Assembly: GCF_036711975.1 (NCBI RefSeq)
Contig: NC_091966.1
Location: 9,617,501 to 9,681,500, forward strand
Direction of reading: 5' to 3'
DNA length: 64,000 nt
DNA from: Onthophagus taurus
Lineage: Eukaryota > Arthropoda > Insecta > Coleoptera > Scarabaeidae
Position 1 is the first letter of the stretch; each line of letters opens with the position of its first letter. The notes beneath the pieces were generated by a model that saw only the letters and a program-made list of their open reading frames with translations, did not search any database and was not told where the DNA came from. The translations under genes and the position numbers were made by a program. Shown one piece after another: positions 1 to 11,500 of the stretch.

Positions 1-638
1 TTAGGAAAGCAAGGAAAAAAGGAAAATGTCCTTGAACATGTTTAAAGAATCATTATGGTTAAATTTAAAAAGATGTGTTAATAATGCTACTAAGAAATAA
101 CTTTTTTTTAATTTTATTTCATTACTTCAGTGTGGATGAAAAAAAACCAAATTGTGTATTAAAATAAAACCACAAAATACAAAATCAACAGATTTACTTC
201 TCTTCATCATTTTCAACTTGCATGTGAAACATATGGCACTCAACTAGCACACGAAGCTGGGAATTGTTGGTCCCAGACCGAAAAATGATTTAACGTACAA
301 CGCCGCCGCCGACGCTAAACAAAATTAATGTCCATTCATTGAGCGAAAAACGCGCAACATCACAAGAAAAACATTTACATCATCATTATTTTTTATAATC
401 CGTTTTTTTGCAACAATAACAGCAATAGTGGTAGTAGTAATAATTATGATAAAACAAGATAACAATACCGTTAGAATACTGCACGCCGCGGGACTGATTT
501 TTAAACCACCGACCAATTTTTATTATTTTTTTGATTTCTAGTTTCACCATCGGTCGACCCTCGACCAGTAAAGCCCCACTAAGAGTGCGACTGGATTTGA
601 ACGTGGTTGCAATAATAGACTAGAGACTTAAACGATTG
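1..638. other. 3' flank of LKB1, no gene seen
   Basis: No coding region with a recognisable product lies here. The sequence is AT-rich with T runs and short CG-containing stretches such as the GCCGCC run near 302-310. It must contain the 3' UTR of the minus-strand kinase gene whose stop is at 639-641. A short minus-strand open frame at 325-516 contains a hydrophobic run of simple ATT/GTT-type repeats and resembles chance translation of low-complexity DNA. Confidence 0.6.
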
Positions 639-3600
639 TCACGATTGTTTGCAACCAGGAAACCGTTTCACCGTGATACAAGAGATGGGTTTCTTCCATC
701 TTCGCTTTGAAACATGTGCGACTGTTGATCCACCATTTTTCTGTTGACTTTCCGCTCTTCGTCGTTCGTTAAGCTCATGTTCTGTGAAATATTGAACGTC
801 ACTTATACCACCATCACTTTGCGTTTCGTAATAATGATCAATTAAATATGGAAGAACTGTCATTGAATGTAGTTCATCTCCACGGAGAGGTGGAATTGGA
901 ACTGGTTCACAATCTCTTTTAGGTTTATGTCCAAACCAACTAGAATTTAATAAAAAGTATTTTAAAAAATGAAATTGTTGCAAATAAAATTAATCTTACG
1001 CGTTTTCTCTAATATCTTGCAATGAAAATCTTTTTATTGGTTCTTTATGAAGCATTCCTTGAAGTAAACCACGGAGTTGATCATCAACTTCTTTTGGAAT
1101 TGTAAAAATACCGGTTGCTATATTTTCAAAAAGCCTATAAATGTTGTCGCCTTCAAATGGATAAGTACCGGTTGTAATATTATATCTACAAAGAGAAGAA
1201 AAGTAGAATTACTTAATATTATTTAAAGATAGGGCCAGATTAACTAAACACAAACATTTTTTTTTTATTATTGGATCATTTTATGTAAGGTAATGACGAT
1301 TTTGCACGATTAAATGTTTTATTATAGGAGAAACTATATTTTTTTCTTTTTAACGCTCTATTCATACACATTCTATTCTTTTCATCATAGAAATCTGGAT
1401 GAAGTGTGTACAAGAATAAATTCTGCTCTTCAATAGCTTCTGTAAAGATCTTAAGAATCTTTTTCATTCGTTACGATTTTGAATTCAAAACGCACTAATT
1501 AAAATATGGTAATGTCCTAAAAACAACATTCGTCAAAAGGTAAAGAAAACAGCAAAAACAAGGGTAAAAGAAGACATGACGATAATCGTAGTGATGTAGG
1601 CAACATAGTTCGTGTGGTAAATTGTAACTAATGTACTTTCACCTTACAAGATTTTAAAAACAAGAATTAATTTAAATTATGTAATAAAAATCGATATAAA
1701 TCTTTTAACCCCGATTAATCGATTTAAGTTGTGGGCGAATATTCCTAAATCATAACAAACCTTCTTACATATAGAATTGAACCATAACTTTCAAATAATA
1801 ATATTGCTATTTAGCATTTACAAAATTAAAGATTGTATCAAAAAAAATTTATTTTGTTATACAAAAAAGATTAGTAATGAAAACTAAATTTACTGCTTAA
1901 TTTTATGTCACACATTATATTTATTGGTATCTATTGCAAAATTTTCAAAACAAGTTATATATTTTTTTTAATACTTGCTATGGTTTTCCAGAACTTATAG
2001 TAATCTACTTTCTACAACAGAGCAGGATTTTGAAGAAGTACATACCTGAGAATAGAAATGAATTTAATTCAACTAGAGTATCGTTATGTACTACATAAGT
2101 CTATTCTAGCGTTATTAATAAAAATGCCTTAACAGTCTTATTTTTTGATCCTCAACCCATTAAAGATAGCTATTCAATTAACTTTGTTTACTATTTGATT
2201 GTGAATTAGAGACCAATTTGGACTCGAATCAAATCAATAAAAGTAAAATTAGATTCACGTTTTCAAGCACGTTAAACCTCAGGTTGTCCACCCACATTTT
2301 TTCAACCAGCTTTCATTATTTTCCTCTCATTATCGTCCTGCCATGATACAGAAAAACACCTCGATATAAAAATGTGTGAAGGAAAGCCGTTTCATGCAAC
2401 CATATCGCCTGTTTTGATAATTCGATATGAACAGGATTTCAAATTTAGTAACTTGTAAAAAGTATAGTTGCATTAACGAAAAAAAAAACCCAATTACATA
2501 TGTATCATCTTAAGGCCACTTTTACCATCCTCCTGATAAACGATCTAGGGGAACTTGCCATGGTTATAGTGGTTTTAATCGCTTTCATTCGCTAAGAGCT
2601 GGATTTATTTATCAGATAAATTTATCAAGAGTTGGTAAAAGTGAGCCTAAAACGACTGCAACTAGTGGTTAACAAAAAGGGACTTAATAGAAAGGTTCTT
2701 AACCTACAACCTGAATTAACTAAGGTTAGCAAATTTATTGATATCAAGTTTGTTAAAATTTGCTATACAAAATATATTAAACGCAATAAAATAAGAAAAT
2801 ATCACCTAGCTAAATATTCAAGCTACATCTATGAGTGTAGATGATTAACATAACCAGTTACTGTTGTCAGCTGTATCACCTCAGCTGTATATTATAACTG
2901 AAGACGATTTTAATACAATTCAAACTATAACAGCAAAAATGTACAACGCCAAACAGTACACATCATTGGGGATCTACATTGATTCACCAAGAGGTGTAAT
3001 TATCTATTAATTGCACTCGCTACATAAAACATGTTTTATGAGTACCTATGTTTGAAGAATAGATAACTTCAAAATATCTATATTTCTCTCAAATCGAAAG
3101 CTGATATTGAAATAGCCTTCATAAACACAATCCAAGATATCCAACAAGTTACATGGACTTTCTTTCAAATTAAACATTATCTGCAATAAAAAGCCCTTTT
3201 TTAAAAATAGTTTCAACTTCACTGCTAATTTTGTCAAACGGGCAGTATTTCCATGTAAAGTGATCAATTATCTATCAATAAAACTTTGATTAAAGCAACA
3301 GTTTTTGATTGAATTAACAAATTTTCTACAAACGTGTTTTTTTTAAAAACTATTGCTTTGATCAAAGTTTTTTAAGAGACCAATTGATAGATAATTGATC
3401 ACTTTACACGCGTAGAGAGTAATGGCGTAGACAATATTTTTTAAAAAGTGTTTTTTATAGCAGATAATGTTTAATTTTAAAGAAACTTTGATCCGCTATA
3501 TCTCGCCAACGAGGCATTTGCGACCCCATGTATATTAAGACTTTCCATCTTAATTTTTGATGTATTACCTGCCCTAGAAGTCTGTCAGCGGTTTTTTGAA

Positions 3601-5914
3601 TAACCCTGTATTTAAAAAAATCATTTTTATGTCAATAACTGCTAAAATATTGCTTTGGGGGAAAGGTAACTTATTCCATCAATTTTCTACATAAAAAGTT
3701 GCTTTGTAAATGTTTTCATAGAAAGGAAGATTTATTAATAAGAAAAAAGTTATGAACTTTTCGAAAATACACTTTTTTGAAAAACGTCCTGTATTTCTGA
3801 AATCGTAAAAGATATCGATATGCGGTTTTCGCCATTAAGTTTGTTATAAAAATCGAGCCTCAGACACTGATATCATTTTTCCTCTATCTCTTATAAAAAT
3901 AGTAGTTTCCCTTTACAAGTGCCCAATTTGTACACTTTCTTTTTCCTTTTTTGTCTAAAGCTCAGTAATAACTATAAAACTAGCGGCGCTAATTGAAATA
4001 TATTCATCCCTATTCGACATCGCGAACAAATGGACGGATCCTCGACGATCACGAATGTTCGCTCTAGTTTAAACGCCCCTGCTTGTAAAGAATAAACGAA
4101 CAAGCAAAGCACTTGCGAATATGTTCGTTAGCTTCTGTTCGCTCTAATTTAAATGAACCTTAAAATGCTGTGGCAAATACTGAATACATCTGTAATTATA
4201 TTTTAGAAGGAACCATTGCAATTACAAACATAGTGATACGCAGATACTACTCACTCTACTCATATAGGAAAATTTTATGTCCCTACATAATATCATAGAC
4301 ATGTGGCCAACGTCAAAATAAGTTCAATCTTTTCTTTTTAGCATCAAATAAGAAACGATATCATTTAACAGTAAAAATGCATAAATTTTCATTGAAGAAA
4401 TATTAATATAGGATGATCACTATATTCATTAGGATTATCATTTAGGATTATAACTGGTTTACAGAGTGGAAAATATCTCTAATTTGATCTAATCTGGCCC
4501 TATTTGAACCTGTTTTTCCACAACTTACAAAGTAACACCTGCACTCCAAATATCAACTTTAAATCCAGGAAATGACTCCAAACCATTAGCAATTTCCGGT
4601 GGTTGAAACGCAGGAGATCCTTGACCATTATGACATGTATCATCTTCAGCAAATAAATCTATAGTCTTTTTAAAAAGAAAAAACAATAAATTTAATCTTA
4701 ATTATTTAATTTATTTTTTAACAAACCTCTGCAACACCTAAATCGGATATTTTAAGATCACCTTCAAGAGTGAGAAGTAAATTTCCAGGTTTGATATCTT
4801 TGTGAACGATGCGCATACTGTGCAAGTACTCTAAACCATCTATGAGCTGTGTAAAGTAACCATGCGCTTGAAATAAAGGAAACCTTTTGTTGGGCGTTGA
4901 TTCCAACAACCCTTGAAGACTTCCGACGCAATACTCCATCACCAGGTACATTTTTTGTTTTTCTTCATTAAAAAAGAGATCAACGAGGTTACAAATATTT
5001 TTGTGTTTGTCTTTTTTTAAAGATGTTAAAAGTTTTATTTCTCTGAAACAATCAATTAAAATAAAATAATTAATTCGGATTCTTTGTGAATTAAAAAAAC
5101 TAAATGTTTATAACTAAAATGAAGCAATTAAATAATTGTTTTATTTATAAAAAGTTAAAAATATAAATAAAAGTCTTAGTTTTTGGAATGTATTATATCG
5201 GATTATAAAGTTAATCACCGGAATTAAATAGGATTTATGGATTGGGGGGATAAAAGGGTATGTAAACAGGAACTTCACAATTTATGGTTGCATTACAATG
5301 TGGAGATCTTGCAACTCGCACCAAAATATGGGTGTAAGTACTTATTTTAAATTTTATTAATTTATTTAAATTGCTTTATTTTAATTAATTATTAAATTAA
5401 TATGGATTAAGACCAATCCAATTTAAATGATTCTAATATGATGAAAGAAAAACCTTGTGTACTACTACCTCTGAACGTTTTGCTCCCCGCAAGGTATCCT
5501 ACGTAACTTTCTCTGTTTTAAAATTTTAACAGCCCTTCTACACAAGGTGTCAGAATCGAGCGCTTCCTTCACCTTACCATAGGAGCCCTCTCCGAGCAAG
5601 TCGCCCATTACGTATTTACCGAAAATTTTAAGCCTTCGCTTCTTCGTCTGATAAATGATCTGATCGCTGTTCACTCTGTGAAAGAAATTGCCTATGTTTA
5701 TGTTCTCGAGGTCGTCATCGAAATTGCCTCCCTCGCCCGGATTTAACCACACATCCTCATCATCCTCGGCGCCATCCAGACCGATCACGTTGCTCCTAAT
5801 TGGTAACTCTTCCTCACTATCCACACTAAATATCCTCAATTCCCGTTCTTCTTCCACTTCATCGTCATCGTCTTCGCTTGCGCGGCTTATATTGCACATT
5901 TTGTTGTTGTCCAT
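639..5914 (-). CDS. Lkb1: Serine/threonine kinase STK11/LKB1
   Basis: Five coding exons, read leftward: 5914-5469, 5042-4727, 4665-4529, 1185-1000 and 939-639, joining in phase to 461 residues (human LKB1 has 433). The family is the master kinase that, with STRAD and MO25, phosphorylates AMPK-type kinases. The acidic N-terminus is followed by the glycine loop GEGSYGKV (about 108-115), the ATP lysine in RRAVKILK (K130), the catalytic loop VHKDIKPGN, the family-typical DLG in place of DFG, and [12 protein letters not shown]. The C-terminus is basic and ends CKQS, a CaaX-like prenylation signal comparable to CKQQ in human LKB1. I chose the ATG at 5914 because the frame upstream of it has no ATG before a stop. 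The 3.3-kb fourth intron is filled with repeats. Identification is secure; expression is not shown by sequence. Confidence 0.96.
3156..3492. repeat. Foldback inverted repeat in LKB1 intron
   Basis: Two arms of roughly 140 bp (about 3156-3300 and 3348-3492) are imperfect reverse complements around a short AT-rich loop. The best-matching core contains GTAAAGTGATCAATTATC on the left and its complement on the right. No protein is encoded. It looks like a non-autonomous foldback or MITE-type element, or the inverted ends of a larger repeat that continues to about 4020 with ordinary insect-type repeat sequence. Confidence 0.6.
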
Positions 5915-6857
5915 AATTTTTATTCTTAAAAGACGATTTTTTCTTGATTCTCTATCTTGAAAACTACATGCTTTTTCCAACTTCTTAAGCTATGAGGATA
6001 TTTACTTGGACCGCCATGCTTTTCAAAACAGCTGCTTAGTTACATTTCTGGTTATATTTATGAAACCAACTCACTAAATTGAATTACCCTATTATTTCTT
6101 ATCAAAGCATTTTTTGTTGATTGTTATGTTAATCCTAAAAAGTTATATTGAAATATTATTTATTTAAATTTTTTTATTTATAAATCTTTTACTTGGATTT
6201 TTTCAATAAAAAATTTGATTTGATCGCGTTTATGTAACCAACTAATTAAATTGAATTACCCTACATGTGTTATTAATTATTAATGCTTTTTTTTATTTTT
6301 CTTAAAAATTAAATCTTATCGTAAGTTATGTTAATTTAGACTTTATTATAGATGATAAATTTTTATTTATGTTCTTAAAAATATATTTTTAATGAATTTT
6401 AATCAATTTGGGAACTTTTATTTTTTCACCTTCAATGTTGATTTCTTTTTTTTTACCAAAGTCACCTTGTGGAATGATTGAAGGACAATTTTCAAACAAT
6501 TCAAAGTATTCAAATGTAACCTAATTAGAAATGAACCGAATGTACTTTATTTTTAACGAGAACTCGAGCATTTCGTACCGTTTAATATTCTTTTAAAAGT
6601 GTTTTAAACCCATTTTCGATATAACCAACAAATATTTCTATCATCTATACTCTCAAGGTGAGATTTATTTTAATGAGTGATTAATGTTTTGAAAACGTTG
6701 TCTTAACCCCGACAAGACCTCATCATGACCTCCGAACTTGATACATTGCATATTATCAAATTCCGTTCAGTAAACATAAACTGCTTTTTGTATACAACAC
6801 GATGTGATACATCCTTCTCTACGTCGGGGGTTGGTCGCTTTTTAAACGTCCGGCGGT
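5915..6857. promoter_or_regulatory. Divergent promoter region LKB1 / AGL
   Basis: This 0.94-kb gap separates two genes transcribed away from each other, so it should hold both promoters and 5' UTRs. It is very AT-rich. A short sequence recurs in it: the run AATTGAATTACCCTA appears near 6076 and again near 6249, in similar surroundings. I see no convincing TATA box at a defined distance from either start codon. Confidence 0.5.
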
Positions 6858-8579
6858 ATGAGTACTTCTGGTAATGACAAAAGGGCTGACGGACGCCCCG
6901 AAACCGTTCCTGAGAGTTCAACGTTAAATGATACACAAAGTATCGTAACGCATGATCCTATTGTTTCCGAGAACGACTCCGGTTTCAATAGTCATGCAAA
7001 GAAGCTGGTGTACCTTTTCACCATTACCGTCTCTTTGTGGTTTGTTTTAAAGTTATTAAGCGTGTCCAAAACACTTGAGAGAGTAAGTTGAGTAATGTAT
7101 ATTCTTAATATCTCTAAAAAGTTAATATTTTTAAAGTGTGGTAAAGATTGGATTTAGATAAAAATATATACAGGGTCGCTGATATGTGTGAAAACGGTCG
7201 GTTATCTCCTAAAGTGTTTTTTTTTAATTTATTACAATAACGACAAATTAAATATACAGGGTCAGTAAAAAAGTTATGACGAGACCAAGTTATATTTTCT
7301 TTAATAGAACACTCTGTATATTATTCTATATTTCGCTTCATCTCAAAATTCTAAACAAAATAAGATATAAAATAAAACTTAACTGTTTTTGAGATATTAA
7401 ACTTTGAAAATCACTCTTATAAATTAAAAAAAAAATTCTGTCGATTATGTTCATAATTCATCAAGGTATCTTTGAAAGTTTTTCGTCTCCATAGCAACGT
7501 AGTGACATAACATGTCAAAAATACAAAAATAGTTTAAATAATTTGCGCCCAAAGATAAATTACGCCATTAATTAGATAAATTCGTAAATTTTTAAAAGCT
7601 CGATATCTGGAAAACGGTTAAGTTAAGGTCTATGATGTGTTACATGAATTTTGTTTAGAATTTCGAGATTAACTGAAATATGGAATAATCTACAGGTGTT
7701 CCATTAAAGAAAACGTAATTTTGTTTAGTTATTTTGACTGATCCTGTATACTTAATTTGTCTTTATTGTAATAGATTTAAAGAAACACTAAAACTTTTGT
7801 ATCTCAACATTTTTCGCTAGCTATCTTACTTTAGGAGATAACCGTTTCTATGCTTATCAGCGACTCTGTATAGTAAGTGATTCAATTTATTTAATAATTG
7901 AAAATGAACTTAAAAGTAGTGATGGGAATATTAAGAAAGATTAATATCCGTCTAGAATATCAATTAATATGATAAATAAACTTAAACTTTGAAACTGACT
8001 CATTATTTATATTTAAACTCAATAATTTCATGTTTATTTTCCTTATTCATATCTCATTGAAACTTTTAAAATAAAAGAAACATTTTTTATGTAATCAAAA
8101 CCCCAGGATCTTCTTCAAAGCGTGACAAATTCTTAGCGAAATTTTAAACTTATGCACCATAACTCCCCCACTAAATCCCAATGTTATAAAATAGGCTTCT
8201 GACGAAAATTTCGTTTATTTTGTGCAAGTGCCCTCATTTGTAACTCTATAAAATCGAGTAAGTAACTATTACATTTATTTAAAGGTGACCGGAGCGATTT
8301 TACAACGCCCTTCTGAAGAAACGGTTGAAAATCAACCATCATCTTCTTGCGAATCAAATTCAACAAATTCGTATCTTACTCTTTCAAAGCCAGTTGACCA
8401 ATTAATAAAGGAAACGTTTGCAGATGAATTTCAAAAGATAACAAGCGAACAGATAAAAACAAAAAAAGTTGGGAATCATAAGAAAAAGAAAAAACATCAC
8501 AAAGCCGGTCCTAATCACAAACAAAATTCAATTAAAACTGTAAACGGACGTCATCAAGTAGCGAAATCTGGGAACAAAG
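6858..8579 (+). other. AGL exons 1-2: membrane-segment leader, possibly shared by a second transcript
   Basis: Exon 1 (6858-7082) encodes a polar N-terminus and then a single hydrophobic stretch preceded by two lysines. Exon 2 (8285-8579) is Ser/Asn-rich and then strongly basic, with a KKKKKHHK run. Neither resembles the GH domains of debranching enzymes. Exon 2 ends one base into a codon. That phase fits exon 3 of AGL and equally fits an acceptor at 20742 opening the long 3' frame. So this leader belongs either to an extended AGL isoform or to a separate membrane protein; transcript data would separate the two. The ATG at 6858 is the first in this frame that I see. Confidence 0.6.
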
Positions 8580-11500
8580 GTGGGCCTTAATTTTTTTATC
8601 TTAACACTAATATGTAGTTTTATTTTTAGTTTTCTTTTTATGTAGTACATAATGATTGTTAATGTGTTGTTATTAATTTTCAATAAATAAAAGAGTACAA
8701 GATAAAAATTATTGTTTACGTTTGCATTTTTATCATTTTCAATTGCAGATAAAAAAGAGTCGTACACAGATAAGTGCCGAAGAGAATTGGTTAATTCCTT
8801 GAAGCAATTGCTTCACGATTACTCTGATTCCCAAGACGACGAAATACCGGTTGAAGTTAAAACAAAAATGCGTCTAACGGATACCCAAGTCCGAGTTCTA
8901 ACGCTAAACGATCGCGAACATCAAGATTCGGTTTTGTATCGTTTAGAAAAAAATTGGATCCTACAATTTCGACTAGGACCATCTCTTTTTGGACGACGCG
9001 TTACTTTATTCACAAACTATCCGATCACTACAGCCACCTCAAGCATTCTTTCTTTTGATCGGAAAACTTACCATCGCGTTCCTTGGTGTTTAGACGAAGG
9101 CAATGAAAATTGTACCGATGATACGGTTTATTACGCTCAAATTTATGCTGAATTAGCTGGAAGTTTTCATTATTATTTCACATATGAGAATGCGTAAGAT
9201 ATTTCTTTTATTTAAGTATTTTTTTTAATGTTATAATTGTAATAGGGAATCAACAGATCCTCAAGGTTCTGGATTTTTTATGGTTAACCCCGTTTTGAAA
9301 TATGGTAGAAATGAGGAGCTCCCTTTAGATGGAATTCAATGTCAAACAGTTTTGGCTAAGTGCATGGGAGCTTTCCCAACGTGGGAGAATAAAATGAGGG
9401 TTACCAAAGAGTCTGGGTATAATATGGTTCATTTTACACCAATACAGGTGAAGATAAATCAAATATTTCTTTTATTTTACTTACTGATAATAAGTTTTAT
9501 TCTTTTATTTTATTCTTAGGAATTAGGCGATTCAAATTCATCTTACAGTATTAAAGACCAACTCAAAGTTAACCCAATCTTTAATGATGGACTTCAACCA
9601 GTGACATTTGATAGATTGGAAAAATTCATTTCAAAATTGAGAACTGATTGGAAGGTAAGATAATAATTTGTTTTTGGTTTTATATCTCATTAAAATCCAT
9701 CCAATTAGGTTATAATTAGGTCAGACATAATGACCTAATTGATAGTGGCATAATTTTTAGACATAGCTATAATATGCTAGAAGTTATAAGAGATTACAAA
9801 ATAATAGTAAAAATGTTAAACTATAAAACAGAATTTTACTTTGAAAATGTTTAAAACCTAGAATGGAGAGATGTTAACAAATTATGTTTATATTCGTAAT
9901 TTTATGAAAGTTAACAGTTCCAAATCCTTGATGAGGTAGAGCAAATCTATAATATGTAGTTAACTTGCATTGTTGGAGGCGAAATTCATTGAATATCAAA
10001 TGTATGTCCTGCAACTTTGTTATTGTTAATGTTGTTCTTATAAGCAGATAAACGAACCTTTCTATTTGCATTGGATTTCCTTAAGGTTGCTGCAATTCAA
10101 TTTTAATACATGTTGTTTACCCTTTATGCACAAGCCCAAGTCTGTCTCAGACACCCAAAAATTACGAAATTGTACAAGCTTTTGTAACAAATTTTTTCGT
10201 TATTATTTCCACTGATGTGTATTACCTGTGATAAGTGTAAGCCTTTTCTAAAGTATTTATAAGGCCCCGTTATTAATCTGTTATGACAAGAAATAACCAT
10301 TGACGACAAATATTTTGATAGGCTCTAATTTGTTAGAAAGCAATTCAGATCATAGTAGCAGTGATTACTAATCAGGAATGGCTAGTAGTTAGAAATGACG
10401 ACTAGTTCACTTATTATCAGGTTGGGTTGAAATTAGTGCAAATCAACCCAATTCAACTCCACAAAAATGTCCATTCATGGGAACACTTCATTATTTTATC
10501 AGATTTTTTTTTGGTGATGACTTATTTAAAAATGAAACAAACAAATATGCCGAACAGCAGCTAAGAACTTCATGAAATGTATGGACACCTGTTTGTGAAT
10601 ATGACATATACTCATTTTTAGCAGTAAACGTTCTTCCTTAAAAGGTAGATAAACCTGAGAAAAGAATATATTGATGTTCAAAGGAATCGATTGCGACTCC
10701 TTTTTTTCCTAAACTTGTGTTGTAATGACGGTATATGCTTAAATAAAGCAGATCTTCGTTTTGCAAATCACGAACACTGCAATAACGTTGATATCACTAA
10801 TGTTTAATGTTGTCTTGGCTAGAAATAATATGTCTCTTAAACGATTTCGTAGGCATAAAATTTTATTGTTTGTGCGAATCAAAAAGAGCATATTTGTATT
10901 CATCTATAATATAATTTGTACGTGTAAAGGTAAATATTTTAAGTTGTCCTGACATGCGATCTCCAGAAGCAGAAACTAAAGAAAGGAGAATCGACCTTAC
11001 GACGAAGCTTATCCAACTCAAACCAAAAGAGTAGACCAAACTTGACAAATTGGAAAAGAGATAGAAAGCGGAGGTTTCAGGATTGCTTGTATCCACGACC
11101 AATGATCTAGTATATTTTACATAGCTTTATATATAGTTGCTTGCGTTTGAAGAAAATGTAATATATCCATGTCAGGCATCTATCGCGGTGCATGCCTAGG
11201 TATTTTTATCTTTTATTATCATATTGAGTCTCTTCACATACAATTTTCTTTTTCAATTTCCGATTTGAGCAATTTGCTAGGGAAATAGTTCGTTCTCAGA
11301 ACGGCAATAAACATGAAAGTAATTATGTATTTTGTAATATTTTCGGATAATTTTTGTAGAATTTATCCAGTAATAAAGCCAAATCCTGGAGCTCTTTTTA
11401 TATTTACTTATTTTATTAGTTGTGAACTTGTAGTGAAGCAGTTCCATAGAAAAAGGCACGTCTATGGAGTTATGGTGATTTCATCCTCATCCTTATCCCA

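Noticed and set aside
570-605. tRNA T-loop-like string (GTTCAAATCC on the minus strand)
   Set aside because: The flanking bases do not form a T stem, and no anticodon arm or A box lies at the right distance.
2632-2844. Plus-strand 70-codon frame in the LKB1 intron
   Set aside because: Lacks an ATG start, has a simple Lys/Ile/Tyr composition and no family resemblance.
5688-5960. Plus-strand serine-rich open frame opposite LKB1 exon 1
   Set aside because: It is the antisense shadow of the acidic kinase N-terminus (Asp/Glu codons read backwards as Ser/Phe).
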